64,000 nt of DNA from Streptomyces tuirus (GCF_014701095.1 NZ_AP023439.1:6312001-6376000), one strand, 5' to 3'; shown: positions 43,136 through 51,742, numbered from the stretch's first letter. Notes: a model not told the origin generated them from the sequence alone. Program-made: numbers and translations.

Positions 43136-43615
43136 ATGAAGCCGTTGGATCACCTGGAGCATCTGGACAAGCACCTGGTCGACGAACTGGCACAGGTGGC
43201 GCGCGAGACCGTGCGGGACGAACTGCGCGAGCAGACGCGCAAGCAGCGCCGCAAGGCCGCGCTGTACGCCGCGTCCGGCGCGCTCGCCCTGTACGCGGGC
43301 GCGGCCCTCGCACTCGCCGTGGGACTGGCTCTCGCGCTCGGCCTGCCCGACTGGGCGGCCGCGCTGATCACCGCTGTGATCCTGGGAGCCCTGGCCTTTG
43401 TGCTGCGCGGCATGGCCCGGCCCTCCCGGCCGGGAGCGGACCACGCGGCCGGTACGGCACCGGACGCGGACAGCGCCCGTCAGACCGCGGCCGGGACCGT
43501 CGGCGGCATGCCGTACCCGCCGCCCGTGCCGCCGGCCCCGCCCGCCGCAGCCGCCCCGGGGCCCGTGCCCCCGCGGCCGTCACAGGCCCCGGACGTCCCC
43601 CGCCGCGGGGCGTGA
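43136..43615 (+). CDS. Phage-holin-family small membrane protein
   Basis: This is a 159-aa protein. An amphipathic, charged N-terminal helix (HLEHLDKHLVDELAQVARETVRDELREQTRK, read in two parts, residues 5-40) precedes two transmembrane helices (about 43-65 and 70-90). A Pro/Ala-rich tail follows. This layout is that of the actinobacterial Phage_holin_3_6/DUF1469 membrane proteins, which are housekeeping proteins despite the name. Function unknown; often associated with stress operons. ATG at 43136 with a GGCCGGG stretch upstream. Confidence 0.8.
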   Translation: MKPLDHLEHLDKHLVDELAQVARETVRDELREQTRKQRRKAALYAASGALALYAGAALALAVGLALALGLPDWAAALITAVILGALAFVLRGMARPSRPGADHAAGTAPDADSARQTAAGTVGGMPYPPPVPPAPPAAAAPGPVPPRPSQAPDVPRRGA

Positions 43616-43621
43616 TGCCGG

Positions 43622-44653
43622 GTGCGCACGGCGGGAACCCCGGGCAGGCGCGGCCGTGTGGTCGTGGTGACCGGAGCGAGCGGCGGAGTCGGACGGGCCA
43701 CCGTCCGGGCCTTCGCCGCCCGCGGCGACAGGGTCGCCCTGCTGGCCCGAGGGCGTGCGGGACTCGCCGCGGCGGCGGACGACGTGGAGCGCGCCGGGGG
43801 CGAGGCGCTCGTCGTCGGCGTGGACGTTTCCGACGCCAAGGCCGTCGACGCCGCCGCCCAGCAGGTCGTCGACGCGTACGGTCACATCGACGTCTGGGTC
43901 AACAACGCCTTCACCGGCGTGTTCGCGCCGTTCACGGAAGTCGACCCGGACGAGTTCCGGCGCGTCACCGAAGTGACGTACCTGGGCTATGTGTTCGGCA
44001 CCCGGGCCGCCCTGCGGCACATGCTGCCGCGCGACCGCGGCACGATCGTGCAGGCCGGCTCCGCGCTCGCCTACCGGGGCATTCCGCTGCAGTCGGCGTA
44101 CTGCGGGGCCAAGCACGCGATCCAGGGGTTCAACGAGTCGCTGCGTTGCGAGCTGCTGCACGCGCGCAGCGGGGTACGGACGACGATGGTGCAGCTGCCG
44201 GGCCTCAACACCCCGCAGTTCGACTGGGTGCTGAACCGGATGCCCGGGCGGGCGCGGCCCGTGGCGCCCGTGTACCAGCCGGAGGTCGCGGCCCGGGCGA
44301 TCGTGCACGCGGCGTCGCACGCGCGGCGCCGGGAGTACTGGGTGGGCGGCTCCACGGCCGCCACGCTCCTCGCCAACGCCGTGATACCCGGACTGCTGGA
44401 CCGCTACCTGGCCCGCACCAACGTCGACGCCCAGCAGGAGGAGGGCCGGCCCGAGGGGCCCGCGAACCTCTGGTCCCCGGCGGACGGCCCGCACGGGCGG
44501 GACTTCGGAGCGCACGGGCGTTTCGACGACGAGTCCACGGCCGGCGGCCCCCAGCAGTGGCTGTCGCGCAACCGCGGCCGGCTGGGCGCGGCCCTCACCG
44601 CGGCAGCGGGCGCCCTGGCGGTCCGCGGACTGGCGGGGCAGGCGCGCCGCTAG
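43622..44653 (+). CDS. Short-chain dehydrogenase/reductase
   Basis: This is a 343-aa NAD(P)-dependent oxidoreductase. The Rossmann motif is TGASGGVG (about 17-24), followed by NNAFTG and the catalytic Ser in QAGSALAYRG with YCGAK (Tyr-x3-Lys). A C-terminal extension of about 90 residues (polar, ending in a hydrophobic Ala/Leu stretch) is longer than standard SDRs and may form a membrane or partner contact. It starts at the GTG at 43622, six bases after the membrane-protein stop, so the two are cotranscribed. Substrate unknown. Confidence 0.9.
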   Translation: MRTAGTPGRRGRVVVVTGASGGVGRATVRAFAARGDRVALLARGRAGLAAAADDVERAGGEALVVGVDVSDAKAVDAAAQQVVDAYGHIDVWVNNAFTGVFAPFTEVDPDEFRRVTEVTYLGYVFGTRAALRHMLPRDRGTIVQAGSALAYRGIPLQSAYCGAKHAIQGFNESLRCELLHARSGVRTTMVQLPGLNTPQFDWVLNRMPGRARPVAPVYQPEVAARAIVHAASHARRREYWVGGSTAATLLANAVIPGLLDRYLARTNVDAQQEEGRPEGPANLWSPADGPHGRDFGAHGRFDDESTAGGPQQWLSRNRGRLGAALTAAAGALAVRGLAGQARR

Positions 44654-44657
44654 TTCG

Positions 44658-45089
44658 TCACGCGTCGGCGGCGATGTCCTCGGCGGTGTCCTCGGCCGTG
44701 TCCCCCGCGACGTCCTCGGCCGTGTCCCCGGCCGCGTCTTCGGCGGTGTCGAGGAACCGCAGCAGCACGGCCGCCTCCGCCCGGAGCCGTTCGGCCCGGG
44801 CGGCGTGCGCGGGCGCGGTCAACTGCGCGGCCGCCTCCAGCCGTTCGGACGCCTCGGCGCGCACGATGTCCGCCACGTCACGCTCATCGAGCTCGCGCCG
44901 GGCCGCCTCGGTGGCGCCGACCCCGACCGGTGAGGCCTCCAGAGCGCCGGCGCGCGGCGCGGTGCCGACGGGCACCGCCTCGGCGTTGTCCAGTGCCGCC
45001 AGGGTGCCGCGCAGGGCGCTCACCGCGGCCTTGTCCCGGGCCCGCATCGCTACCGGCAGGGCGTCACGCATACGACGGCGTACAGACAT
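44658..45089 (-). CDS. YqeY/GatB-tail-like protein with repetitive acidic end
   Basis: This is a 143-aa protein whose opening (LPVAMRARDKAAVSALRGTLAALDNAEA) is typical of the GatB/YqeY domain associated with tRNA amidotransferases. The last 30 residues are a degenerate acidic repeat (TAEDVAGD and variants), encoded by a 24-bp-like tandem repeat at about 44670-44750. The function of free YqeY proteins is unclear. ATG at 45089 with no strong Shine-Dalgarno sequence. Its stop faces the SDR stop at 5 nt. Confidence 0.8.
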   Translation of the reverse strand: MSVRRRMRDALPVAMRARDKAAVSALRGTLAALDNAEAVPVGTAPRAGALEASPVGVGATEAARRELDERDVADIVRAEASERLEAAAQLTAPAHAARAERLRAEAAVLLRFLDTAEDAAGDTAEDVAGDTAEDTAEDIAADA

Positions 45090-45133
45090 GCGGGCGACTT
45101 TAGGCGACCCGGCACGCCCCCCGCTCGGGAACG

Positions 45134-46096
45134 TCAGCCGGACTGCTGGAGCTGGGGCAGCACCTTCGTGCGGTAGAAGTCGAAGAAGCCGCGCAGGTCC
45201 GGGCCGATCTGGTTCACGTAGACCCGGTCGAACCCCGCGTCGGCGAACTGCTTCAGCTCCGCCACGTGCTCCTCCAGGTCGTCGCCGCACACCCGGTTCC
45301 GGCGCACCATGTCCTCGGTGACGAGCTGCTGTGCCTGCTCGAAGTGCTTGGGGGAGGGCAGCACCTGGCCCAGCTCACCCGGCAGCTGCTCGTTGGCCCA
45401 GAGCCGGTGGACGGTCCGTACGGCCTCGTCCTTGTCGGTGTCGTAGCAGACCTTGGTGCCGCCGCTGACGAGCTTTCCGCCGCCCCCGCCCTTGCGGTAC
45501 TGCTCCACCATCGCCTCGTCCGGCGTCACGGTGATGTAGCCGTCGCCCACCCGGGACGCGAGCTGCGTCGCGGCGGGGCCGAAGCCGGAGATGTCGATCG
45601 GGATCGGCTCGTCCGGGACCGTGTACAGCCGGGCGTTCTCGACCGTGTAGTGCGGCCCGTGATGGTTCACCTCCTCGCCGGTGAACAGCCGGCGCATCAC
45701 CTGGATCGCCTCCTCCAGCATCTCCAGCCGGACGTGCGCCGGGGGCCAGTGGTCGCCCAGGATGTGCTCGTTGAGCGCCTCGCCGGAGCCGACGCCGAGC
45801 CGGAAGCGGTTGTTCGTCATCACCGCGCTGGTCGCCGCGGCGTGCGCCACCACCGCCGGGTGCATGCGCACGGTCGGACAGGTCACCGCCGTCTCGACCG
45901 GCAGGGACACCGCCTCGGACAGCGCGCCGATCACCGACCACACGAACGGGCTCTGGCCCTGCTCGTCGTTCCACGGGTGGTAGTGGTCCGAGATCCACAG
46001 CGCCTGGAAGCCGGCCTGCTCGGCCATCCGCGCCTGCTCGATCAGTTCGGCGGGTCCGTACTGCTCGCACGAGAGGAAGTAGCCGTACTCGGGCAT
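45134..46096 (-). CDS. LLM-class F420-dependent oxidoreductase
   Basis: This is a 320-aa luciferase-like TIM barrel protein of the group related to F420-dependent glucose-6-phosphate dehydrogenase. Signatures are ISDHYHPWN (about 36-44), RFRLGVGSGEALNEHILG and the C-terminal DAGFDRVYVNQIGPD. It would use F420 made by actinomycetes to oxidise or reduce an unknown compound, often linked to redox stress. The ATG at 46096 opens MPEYGYFLSCEQYG; the longer frame runs into the minisatellite. A good sigma-B-type promoter lies 45 nt upstream. Confidence 0.9.
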   Translation of the reverse strand: MPEYGYFLSCEQYGPAELIEQARMAEQAGFQALWISDHYHPWNDEQGQSPFVWSVIGALSEAVSLPVETAVTCPTVRMHPAVVAHAAATSAVMTNNRFRLGVGSGEALNEHILGDHWPPAHVRLEMLEEAIQVMRRLFTGEEVNHHGPHYTVENARLYTVPDEPIPIDISGFGPAATQLASRVGDGYITVTPDEAMVEQYRKGGGGGKLVSGGTKVCYDTDKDEAVRTVHRLWANEQLPGELGQVLPSPKHFEQAQQLVTEDMVRRNRVCGDDLEEHVAELKQFADAGFDRVYVNQIGPDLRGFFDFYRTKVLPQLQQSG

Positions 46097-46140
46097 GGGG
46101 GAGTGCCTCCGCGACGTCGGCGGTCCGTGTCCCGCACCGG

Positions 46141-46164
46141 GTACCCGGGCGCGCGGCCGGAAAC
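46141..46164 (-). promoter_or_regulatory. Sigma-B-type promoter of the F420 oxidoreductase
   Basis: On the minus strand GTTT (46164-46161), 14 nt, GGGTAC (46146-46141) matches the GTTT, 14-16 nt, GGGTAC consensus exactly. It is 45 nt from the start codon at 46096 and overlaps the edge of the minisatellite. Confidence 0.55.
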
Positions 46165-46317
46165 CGGCGACGGGTGCGCGGCGGGAACGGCGATGCGTGC
46201 GCGGCCGGGAACCGGCGGCGGGTGTGCGGCGGGGACGGCGACGGGTGCGCGGCGGGAACGGCGATGCGTGCGCGGCCGGGAACCGGCGGCGGGTGTGCGG
46301 CGGGGACGGCGGCGGGC
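46151..46317. repeat. Minisatellite of seven 23-25-bp units
   Basis: Seven consecutive units of 25, 23, 25, 23, 23, 25 and 23 bp begin GCGCGGC or GTGCGGC and end near GCGT, GGGT or GGGC. Within them a 71-bp higher-order block is repeated almost exactly (46167-46237 and 46238-46308). It lies in the promoter area of two divergent redox genes. Confidence 0.9.
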
Positions 46318-46409
46318 GGGCGAGCGGGCCCGGGCCGACGTTTGGCCGCCCTGGCCAGGGGGACGCGGAAGGCTCCCGAGCCACGCGACAGCGCCGGAGG
46401 CGAGCGACC

Positions 46410-48026
46410 GTGAGTCGACCCCGCATCCTGATCGTCGGTGCCGGCTTCGCCGGATACCGCACCGCCCGCACCCTGTCCCGCATCACCCGGGGCCGGGCCC
46501 ACATCACCGTGCTGAACCCGACCGACTACTTCCTGTACCTGCCCCTGCTGCCCCAGGTCGCCGCCGGCATCCTGGAGCCGCGCCGGGTCACGGTCTCCCT
46601 CTCGGACACGCTGCCGGACGTCCGGCTGGTGCTGGGCGAAGCCGACCGGATCGACCTCGACGACCGCACCCTGCACTACACCGGCCCGGAGGGCGAGGGC
46701 GGCACCCTCGCCTACGACCGGCTGGTGCTCGCCGCGGGCAGCGTCAACAAACTGCTGCCGATCCCCGGCGTCGCCGAGCACGCACACGGCTTCCGCGGTC
46801 TTCCCGAGGCGCTGTACCTGCGCGACCACGTGACCCGGCAGGTGGAACTCGCCGCGGCCTCGGACGATCCCGGGACGTGCGCCGCGCGGTGCACCTTCGT
46901 CGTGGTCGGCGCGGGATACACCGGGACCGAGGTCGCCGCGCACGGGCAGCTGTTCACCGACGCGCAGGTGCGCAAGCACCCGCTGCGGCGGGGCATGCGG
47001 CCGCGCTGGATGCTGCTGGACGTGGCCAAGCGGGTGCTGCCCGAGATGGACGAGAGGCTGTCCGCCACCGCCGACCGGGTGCTGCGGCAGCGGGGCGTGG
47101 ACGTACGCATGGGGACCTCGGTGAAGGAGGCCACGCACGACGGGGTCCTGCTGACCGACGGCGAGTTCGTCGAGACCCGGACGCTGGTGTGGTGCGTGGG
47201 CGTGCGTCCCGACCCGCTGGTGGAGTCCCTCGGGCTGCCCATGGAGCGGGGGCGGCTGCTGGTCGACCCGCATCTGCGGGTGCCGGGCCGGCCGGAGCTG
47301 TTCGCCTGCGGGGACGTGGCCGCGGTGCCCGACCTGGAGAAACCGGGGAGCTACACGCCCATGACCGCGCAGCACGCCTGGCGGCACGGCAAGGTCGCGG
47401 CGGAGAACATCGCCGCGTCACTCGGTCTCGGCGGTGCGCGCAGGCCGTACCGCCACCGTGATCTCGGCTTCGTCGTCGACCTGGGCGGGGCGAAGGCCGC
47501 CGCCAACCCGCTCGGCGTGACCCTGTCCGGCGTACCGGCGGGGGTCGTGACCCGCGCCTACCATCTCGCCGCGATGCCCGGCAACCGCGTCCGGGTCGCC
47601 GCCGACTGGCTGCTCGACGCGGTACTTCCGCGCCAGGCCGTGCAGTTGGGGCTCGTACGGTCCTGGTCGGTGCCGCTGGACACGTCGTCGCCCGAGGTGC
47701 CCCGGGTGCCGGGCGGGCCCGGGGAGCGGCTGGACGCGAGCGCCCGGGCCGGGCCGGGCGCGACGCTCGCGGCCGAGCCCGGCGGCGGGGACGCCGGCGA
47801 CGGGGACACCGGCACCGGAGGGCCGGGCCGGTCCCGGCCCCACGATGAGCCCACGAAGGGGCAGCCCGGTGGTGAGCCCGCGAAGAACCAACCCGGTGGT
47901 GAGCCCGCCAAGAACCAGCCCGCCCCCGCACCCGCGCCCGGCCATCCGCCTCCTGGCCACCCCGCCCCCGGCCCCGTCAAACGAACCGACGTCCCGGACG
48001 ACGACTCCTCGAAAGGAGACTCATGA
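46410..48026 (+). CDS. NDH-2-like NAD(P)/FAD oxidoreductase
   Basis: This is a 538-aa pyridine-nucleotide disulfide-fold flavoprotein resembling type II NADH dehydrogenases. The FAD motif is VGAGFAGYRTA (about 8-18), the NAD motif VVVGAGYTGTE (about 166-176) and the C-terminal FAD contact FACGDVAAVP. The last 110 residues form a disordered tail rich in Gly, Pro, Lys and Glu with GGEPAKNQP repeats instead of a clear membrane helix. It would feed electrons from NADH into quinones or be a soluble reductase. The GTG at 46410 follows GGAGG at 9 nt. Its stop overlaps the transketolase ATG. Confidence 0.88.
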   Translation: MSRPRILIVGAGFAGYRTARTLSRITRGRAHITVLNPTDYFLYLPLLPQVAAGILEPRRVTVSLSDTLPDVRLVLGEADRIDLDDRTLHYTGPEGEGGTLAYDRLVLAAGSVNKLLPIPGVAEHAHGFRGLPEALYLRDHVTRQVELAAASDDPGTCAARCTFVVVGAGYTGTEVAAHGQLFTDAQVRKHPLRRGMRPRWMLLDVAKRVLPEMDERLSATADRVLRQRGVDVRMGTSVKEATHDGVLLTDGEFVETRTLVWCVGVRPDPLVESLGLPMERGRLLVDPHLRVPGRPELFACGDVAAVPDLEKPGSYTPMTAQHAWRHGKVAAENIAASLGLGGARRPYRHRDLGFVVDLGGAKAAANPLGVTLSGVPAGVVTRAYHLAAMPGNRVRVAADWLLDAVLPRQAVQLGLVRSWSVPLDTSSPEVPRVPGGPGERLDASARAGPGATLAAEPGGGDAGDGDTGTGGPGRSRPHDEPTKGQPGGEPAKNQPGGEPAKNQPAPAPAPGHPPPGHPAPGPVKRTDVPDDDSSKGDS

Positions 48027-49870
48027 ACACCGGTGAACTCACCGACCTCGGACAGCAGCTGCGGGTGGACAGTGTCCGCGCCGCCGCCGCGGCGGGCTCC
48101 GGGCACCCGACGTCCTCGATGTCCGCGGCCGACCTGATGGCCGTCCTGCTCGCGAACCACCTCCGCTACGACTTCGACCGCCCCGCCCACCCCGGCAACG
48201 ACCGCTTCGTCCTCTCCAAGGGCCACGCCTCCCCGCTGCTGTACTCCGCGTACAAGGCGGCCGGCGCCATCGACGACGAAGAGCTCCTCACCTTCCGCAA
48301 GCTGGGCAGCCGCCTCGAGGGGCACCCCACTCCGCAGCGCCTGCCGTGGGTCGAGACGGCCACCGGCTCGCTCGGGCAGGGCCTGCCCGTCGGGGTCGGC
48401 ATCGCGCTGGCCGGCAAGCGGCTCGACCGCACCGGCTACCGCACCTGGGTGCTGTGCGGCGACAGCGAGCTGGCCGAGGGATCCGTGTGGGAGGCCGCCG
48501 AGCACGCCGCGTACGAGCACCTGGACAACCTCACCGTGATCGTCGACGTCAACCGGCTCGGCCAGCGCGGCCCCACCCGGCACGGCCACGACCTGGACGC
48601 CTACGCCCGGCGCTTCCAGGCCTTCGACTGGCACACCATCGAGGTCGACGGCCACGACGTGGACGCCATCGACCGCGCGTACGGAGAGGCCGCCTCCACC
48701 AAGGGCCAGCCCACCGCCATCCTCGCCCGCACCCTCAAGGGCAAGGGCGTCGAGGGCGTCCAGGACCGCGAGGGCCTGCACGGCAAGCCGCTGCCGGACG
48801 CCGAGGAGGCGATCGCCGAACTCGGCGGCCCGCGCGACATCCGCGTCCGGGTACAGGAGCCGCCCGCCGCCCGCCTCCTGCACTCCGTCCACACCGGGAA
48901 CTTCGAACTCCCCAGGTGGGACAAGGGCGAGGAGGTCGCCACCCGCAACGCCTTCGGCGAGGCGCTCGCCGCCCTCGGTACCGGCCGCGGCGACATCGTC
49001 GCGCTGGACGGCGAGGTGGGCGACTCCACCCGCGCCGAGTTCTTCGCCAAGGAACACCCCGACCGCTATTTCGAGTGCTACATCGCCGAGCAGCAGCTGG
49101 TCGCCTCGGCCGTCGGCCTCGCGTCCCGCGGCTGGGTGCCGTACGCCGCCACGTTCGCGGCGTTCCTGACCCGGGCCTACGACTTCGTGCGGATGGCGTC
49201 CGTCAGCGGCGCCGGCATCAACCTCGTCGGTTCGCACGCGGGCGTCGCCATCGGCGAGGACGGGCCCAGCCAGATGGGCCTGGAGGACCTGGCGATGATG
49301 CGGGCGGTGCACGGCTCGACCGTGCTGTACCCCTGCGACGCCAACCAGACCGCGCGGCTCGTCGGCGCGATGGCCGGCCTGGAGGGCGTCCGCTACCTGC
49401 GCACCTCGCGCGGCGAGAGCCCGGTGATCTACGCCCCCGACGAGGAGTTCCCGGTCGGCGGCAGCAAGGTGCTGCGCTCCTCCGGCCAGGACCGGCTGAC
49501 CCTCGTCGCCGCGGGCGTCACCGTGCACGAGGCACTGGCCGCCGCCGGGGCCCTGGAGCAGGAGGGCATCGCGGTACGGGTGATCGACCTGTACTCCGTG
49601 AAGCCCGTCGACCGGCCCACCCTGCGCCGGGCCGCCGAGGAGACCGGCTGCCTGGTCACCGTGGAGGACCACCACCCCGAGGGCGGCATCGGGGACGCGG
49701 TCCTGGACGCCTTCACCGACGGACGCCCCGTACCGCGCCTGGTGCGGCTCGGCGTGCGGAGCATGCCGGGCTCGGCGTCCCCGGAGGAGCAGCTGCGCGC
49801 CGCGGGCATCGACGCGGAGTCCATCGCGGCGGCCGGGCGGCTGCTGGTGGAGGAGGCGGTCGTGCGGTGA
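48023..49870 (+). CDS. Transketolase
   Basis: This is a 615-aa thiamine-diphosphate enzyme moving two-carbon units between sugar phosphates in the pentose phosphate pathway. GHPTSSMSAADL opens the N-terminal domain, GDSELAEGSVWEA to VDVNRLGQRG forms the thiamine-diphosphate/Mg site, and the pyrimidine domain contains FECYIAEQQLV with the catalytic Glu. Slightly shorter than housekeeping transketolases (about 660-700), like archaeal and second-copy forms, so it is probably an accessory copy. Start ATG overlaps the NDH stop (ATGA), and its end overlaps the LigD polymerase gene (GTGA). Confidence 0.92.
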   Translation: MNTGELTDLGQQLRVDSVRAAAAAGSGHPTSSMSAADLMAVLLANHLRYDFDRPAHPGNDRFVLSKGHASPLLYSAYKAAGAIDDEELLTFRKLGSRLEGHPTPQRLPWVETATGSLGQGLPVGVGIALAGKRLDRTGYRTWVLCGDSELAEGSVWEAAEHAAYEHLDNLTVIVDVNRLGQRGPTRHGHDLDAYARRFQAFDWHTIEVDGHDVDAIDRAYGEAASTKGQPTAILARTLKGKGVEGVQDREGLHGKPLPDAEEAIAELGGPRDIRVRVQEPPAARLLHSVHTGNFELPRWDKGEEVATRNAFGEALAALGTGRGDIVALDGEVGDSTRAEFFAKEHPDRYFECYIAEQQLVASAVGLASRGWVPYAATFAAFLTRAYDFVRMASVSGAGINLVGSHAGVAIGEDGPSQMGLEDLAMMRAVHGSTVLYPCDANQTARLVGAMAGLEGVRYLRTSRGESPVIYAPDEEFPVGGSKVLRSSGQDRLTLVAAGVTVHEALAAAGALEQEGIAVRVIDLYSVKPVDRPTLRRAAEETGCLVTVEDHHPEGGIGDAVLDAFTDGRPVPRLVRLGVRSMPGSASPEEQLRAAGIDAESIAAAGRLLVEEAVVR

Positions 49871-50796
49871 GCGGCGGCGACGCTACGCGCAGGGTGCGGG
49901 CGGGCCGCCGCACGGTGGAGGTGCACCGGCCGGACAAGGTGCTCTTCCCCGGCGGCGGCGACGCCAAGGAGTACACCAAGGCCGACCTGGTGGACTACTA
50001 CCGGGCCGTCGCGCCCTTCATGCTGCCGCACCTGCGCGGCCGGCCGCTGATGCTGGAGAGGCACCCGGACGGCATCGACGGCCCGACGTTCATGCAGAAG
50101 AACACCCCGGACCACTACCCCGAGTGGATCGAGCGCGTCGAGCTGGCCAAGGAGGGCGGCACCGTCCGGCACACCGTCTGCAACGACACCGCCACCCTCC
50201 TCTACCTGGCCGACCAGGCGACCATCACCCTGCACCGCTGGCTGTCCCGCGCCGACCGGATCCACCACCCCGACCGGCTGGTCTTCGACCTCGACCCCCC
50301 TGGGGACGACTTCGAGGCCGTACGCGAGGCCGCCCGGCTGCTCGGGGAGCTGCTCGACGAGCTGGAGCTGCCCTCGGCGCTGATGACCACGGGCTCGCGC
50401 GGGCTCCACGTCATCGTGCCGCTGGGCGGCCGGCACGACTTCGACGAGGTGCGCGCCTTCGCCCGGGACGTCGCCGACACCCTCGCCGGCGCCCACCCCG
50501 ACCGGCTCACCACCGCCGCCCGCAAGAAGGAGCGCGGGGAGCGGCTCTACCTCGACATCCAGCGCAACGCCTACGCCCAGACCGCCGTCGCGCCCTACAC
50601 GGTCCGGCCCCGCCCCGGCGCCCCCGTGGCCACCCCCATCGGCTGGGACCGGCTGGACGACCCGGAGCTGCACGCCCGCCGCTGGACCATCGCCGACGCC
50701 GTCGAGCAGGCCCGCACCAACCCCTGGTCAGGCCTGCTGAGCCGCGGCCGGGCGCTGGGACCGGCCCGGCGGCGGCTGAACGCCCTGCGCGGCTGA
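49867..50796 (+). CDS. Stand-alone LigD-type NHEJ polymerase/primase
   Basis: This is a 309-aa archaeo-eukaryotic primase-type polymerase (LigD PolDom) that fills ends during non-homologous end joining, preferring ribonucleotides. Catalytic carboxylates can be read as D141 and D143 (FDLDPP) and D230 (LYLDIQRNA); TTGSRGLHVIVPL and APYTVRPR are the other conserved motifs. No ligase or nuclease domain is attached, as is usual in Streptomyces where the parts are split. GTG at 49867 overlaps the transketolase stop. Partner Ku and ligase genes are not in the window. Confidence 0.93.
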   Translation: MSGGDATRRVRAGRRTVEVHRPDKVLFPGGGDAKEYTKADLVDYYRAVAPFMLPHLRGRPLMLERHPDGIDGPTFMQKNTPDHYPEWIERVELAKEGGTVRHTVCNDTATLLYLADQATITLHRWLSRADRIHHPDRLVFDLDPPGDDFEAVREAARLLGELLDELELPSALMTTGSRGLHVIVPLGGRHDFDEVRAFARDVADTLAGAHPDRLTTAARKKERGERLYLDIQRNAYAQTAVAPYTVRPRPGAPVATPIGWDRLDDPELHARRWTIADAVEQARTNPWSGLLSRGRALGPARRRLNALRG

Positions 50797-50889
50797 GACC
50801 CCGCCGGCGATCTCCCGGTGGGTGGCAGATGCATGCGCCCGTAGAGGTTTGGCGAACACTCTTACGGCCACACGGAGGGGGAGGTGGCC
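50797..50889. promoter_or_regulatory. Upstream region of the gas vesicle operon
   Basis: These 93 nt separate ligD from gvpO. They contain a strong ribosome binding site (GGGGGAGG at 50877-50884) and a GGTTTGG...CTTACGG stretch of uncertain meaning; I see no clear HrdB or sigma-B promoter. Readthrough from the NDH-transketolase-LigD operon is possible. Confidence 0.35.
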
Positions 50890-51261
50890 ATGTCGAACAC
50901 AAAAAACACGCAGGAGTCACAGGATTCACAGGAGTCCCAGAACTCCCGGAACTCGAGCAAAACGAACGACAAGCAGACGGCCGGGGGGCGACCGAGCCCG
51001 ATGGAGGTGCTGCGTCAGGCACGCGGCCAGCTCGCGGAGCTCACCGGCATGGAAGCCGAGTCCGTGTCGTCCTTCGAGCAGACGGAGGAGGGCTGGGCGC
51101 TGGAGGTCGAGGTCCTCGAACTCGAGCGCGTGCCCGACACGATGAGCCTGATGGCGAGCTACCAGGTGGAGCTCGACGCAGAGGGGCAGCTCACGGGTTA
51201 CCGGCGCGTCCGCCGCTACGAACGCGGGCGGTCCGACGCGCGCAGGCCCGGCGGCCGCTAG
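50890..51261 (+). CDS. gvpO: Gas vesicle protein GvpO
   Basis: This is a 123-aa accessory gas vesicle protein. The first 35 residues are low-complexity (Asn, Ser, Gln, Glu; ESQDSQESQNSRNSS), followed by the conserved GvpO domain (RPSPMEVLRQARGQLAELTG to VRRYERGR). GvpO proteins are required for vesicle formation in haloarchaea, possibly in regulation or early assembly. ATG at 50890 with GGGGGAGG upstream. It heads the cluster as in other Streptomyces. A 46-nt gap and separate ribosome binding site precede gvpA. Confidence 0.9.
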   Translation: MSNTKNTQESQDSQESQNSRNSSKTNDKQTAGGRPSPMEVLRQARGQLAELTGMEAESVSSFEQTEEGWALEVEVLELERVPDTMSLMASYQVELDAEGQLTGYRRVRRYERGRSDARRPGGR

Positions 51262-51307
51262 GCCGCCCGACCGGACCCGCACCCACACACGAGGAGGAAC
51301 ATCCGGC

Positions 51308-51742
51308 ATGACTGTCGTACCGGCACAGCAGACCGGCGGCGGAGGCGGCAGCAGCGGTCTCTACGACGTGCTCGAACTCGTCCTGGACAGGGGGCTCGTC
51401 ATCGACGCATTCGTGCGAGTCTCCCTGGTCGGCATCGAGATCCTCAAGATCGACGTACGTGTCGTCGTCGCCAGCGTCGACACCTATCTGCGCTTCGCCG
51501 AGGCGTGCAACCGCCTCGACCTGGAGGCCGGGCCGCGCAAGGACCCGGGCCTGCCCGACCTGGTCGGAGAGATGACCGAGTCCGGTGCCCGCGGCAAGTC
51601 CAAGGGGGCGCTGTCCGGAGCCGCCGAGACCATATCCGACGCCTTCAAGCAGGCGCGTGACGACGGCTCCGAGCGTCAGGGCGAGTCCCGTCCGCGCGCC
51701 CGCAAGAGCACGTCGTCCCGCCGGAAGGAGGAGCAGGAGTGA
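51308..51742 (+). CDS. gvpA: Gas vesicle structural protein GvpA, extended
   Basis: This is the 144-aa major rib protein of the gas vesicle wall. Residues 17-75 are the canonical GvpA core (LYDVLELVLDRGLVIDAFV; VGIEILKIDVRVVVASVDTY). Cyanobacterial and haloarchaeal GvpA stop there at 70-80 residues, whereas this one has a C-terminal extension of about 65 residues rich in Lys, Arg, Ser and Asp (GARGKSKGA; RPRARKSTSSRRKEEQE). GGAGG lies before the ATG. Its stop overlaps gvpF (GTGA). Expected to be the most highly made product of the cluster. Confidence 0.95.
   Translation: MTVVPAQQTGGGGGSSGLYDVLELVLDRGLVIDAFVRVSLVGIEILKIDVRVVVASVDTYLRFAEACNRLDLEAGPRKDPGLPDLVGEMTESGARGKSKGALSGAAETISDAFKQARDDGSERQGESRPRARKSTSSRRKEEQE

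Larger units (their letters stand above)
46097..46409. other. Divergent region with minisatellite
   Basis: This 313-bp region lies between the F420 oxidoreductase and the NDH gene. It holds a sigma-B-type promoter for the former, seven tandem 23-25-bp units, and the ribosome binding site GGAGG at 46396-46400 of the latter. Arginine-rich open frames through the repeat are translation shadows. Confidence 0.6.

Noticed and set aside
46151..46317. Repeat array considered as a CRISPR
   Set aside because: Units are contiguous with no unique spacers and no cas genes are present; it is a minisatellite.
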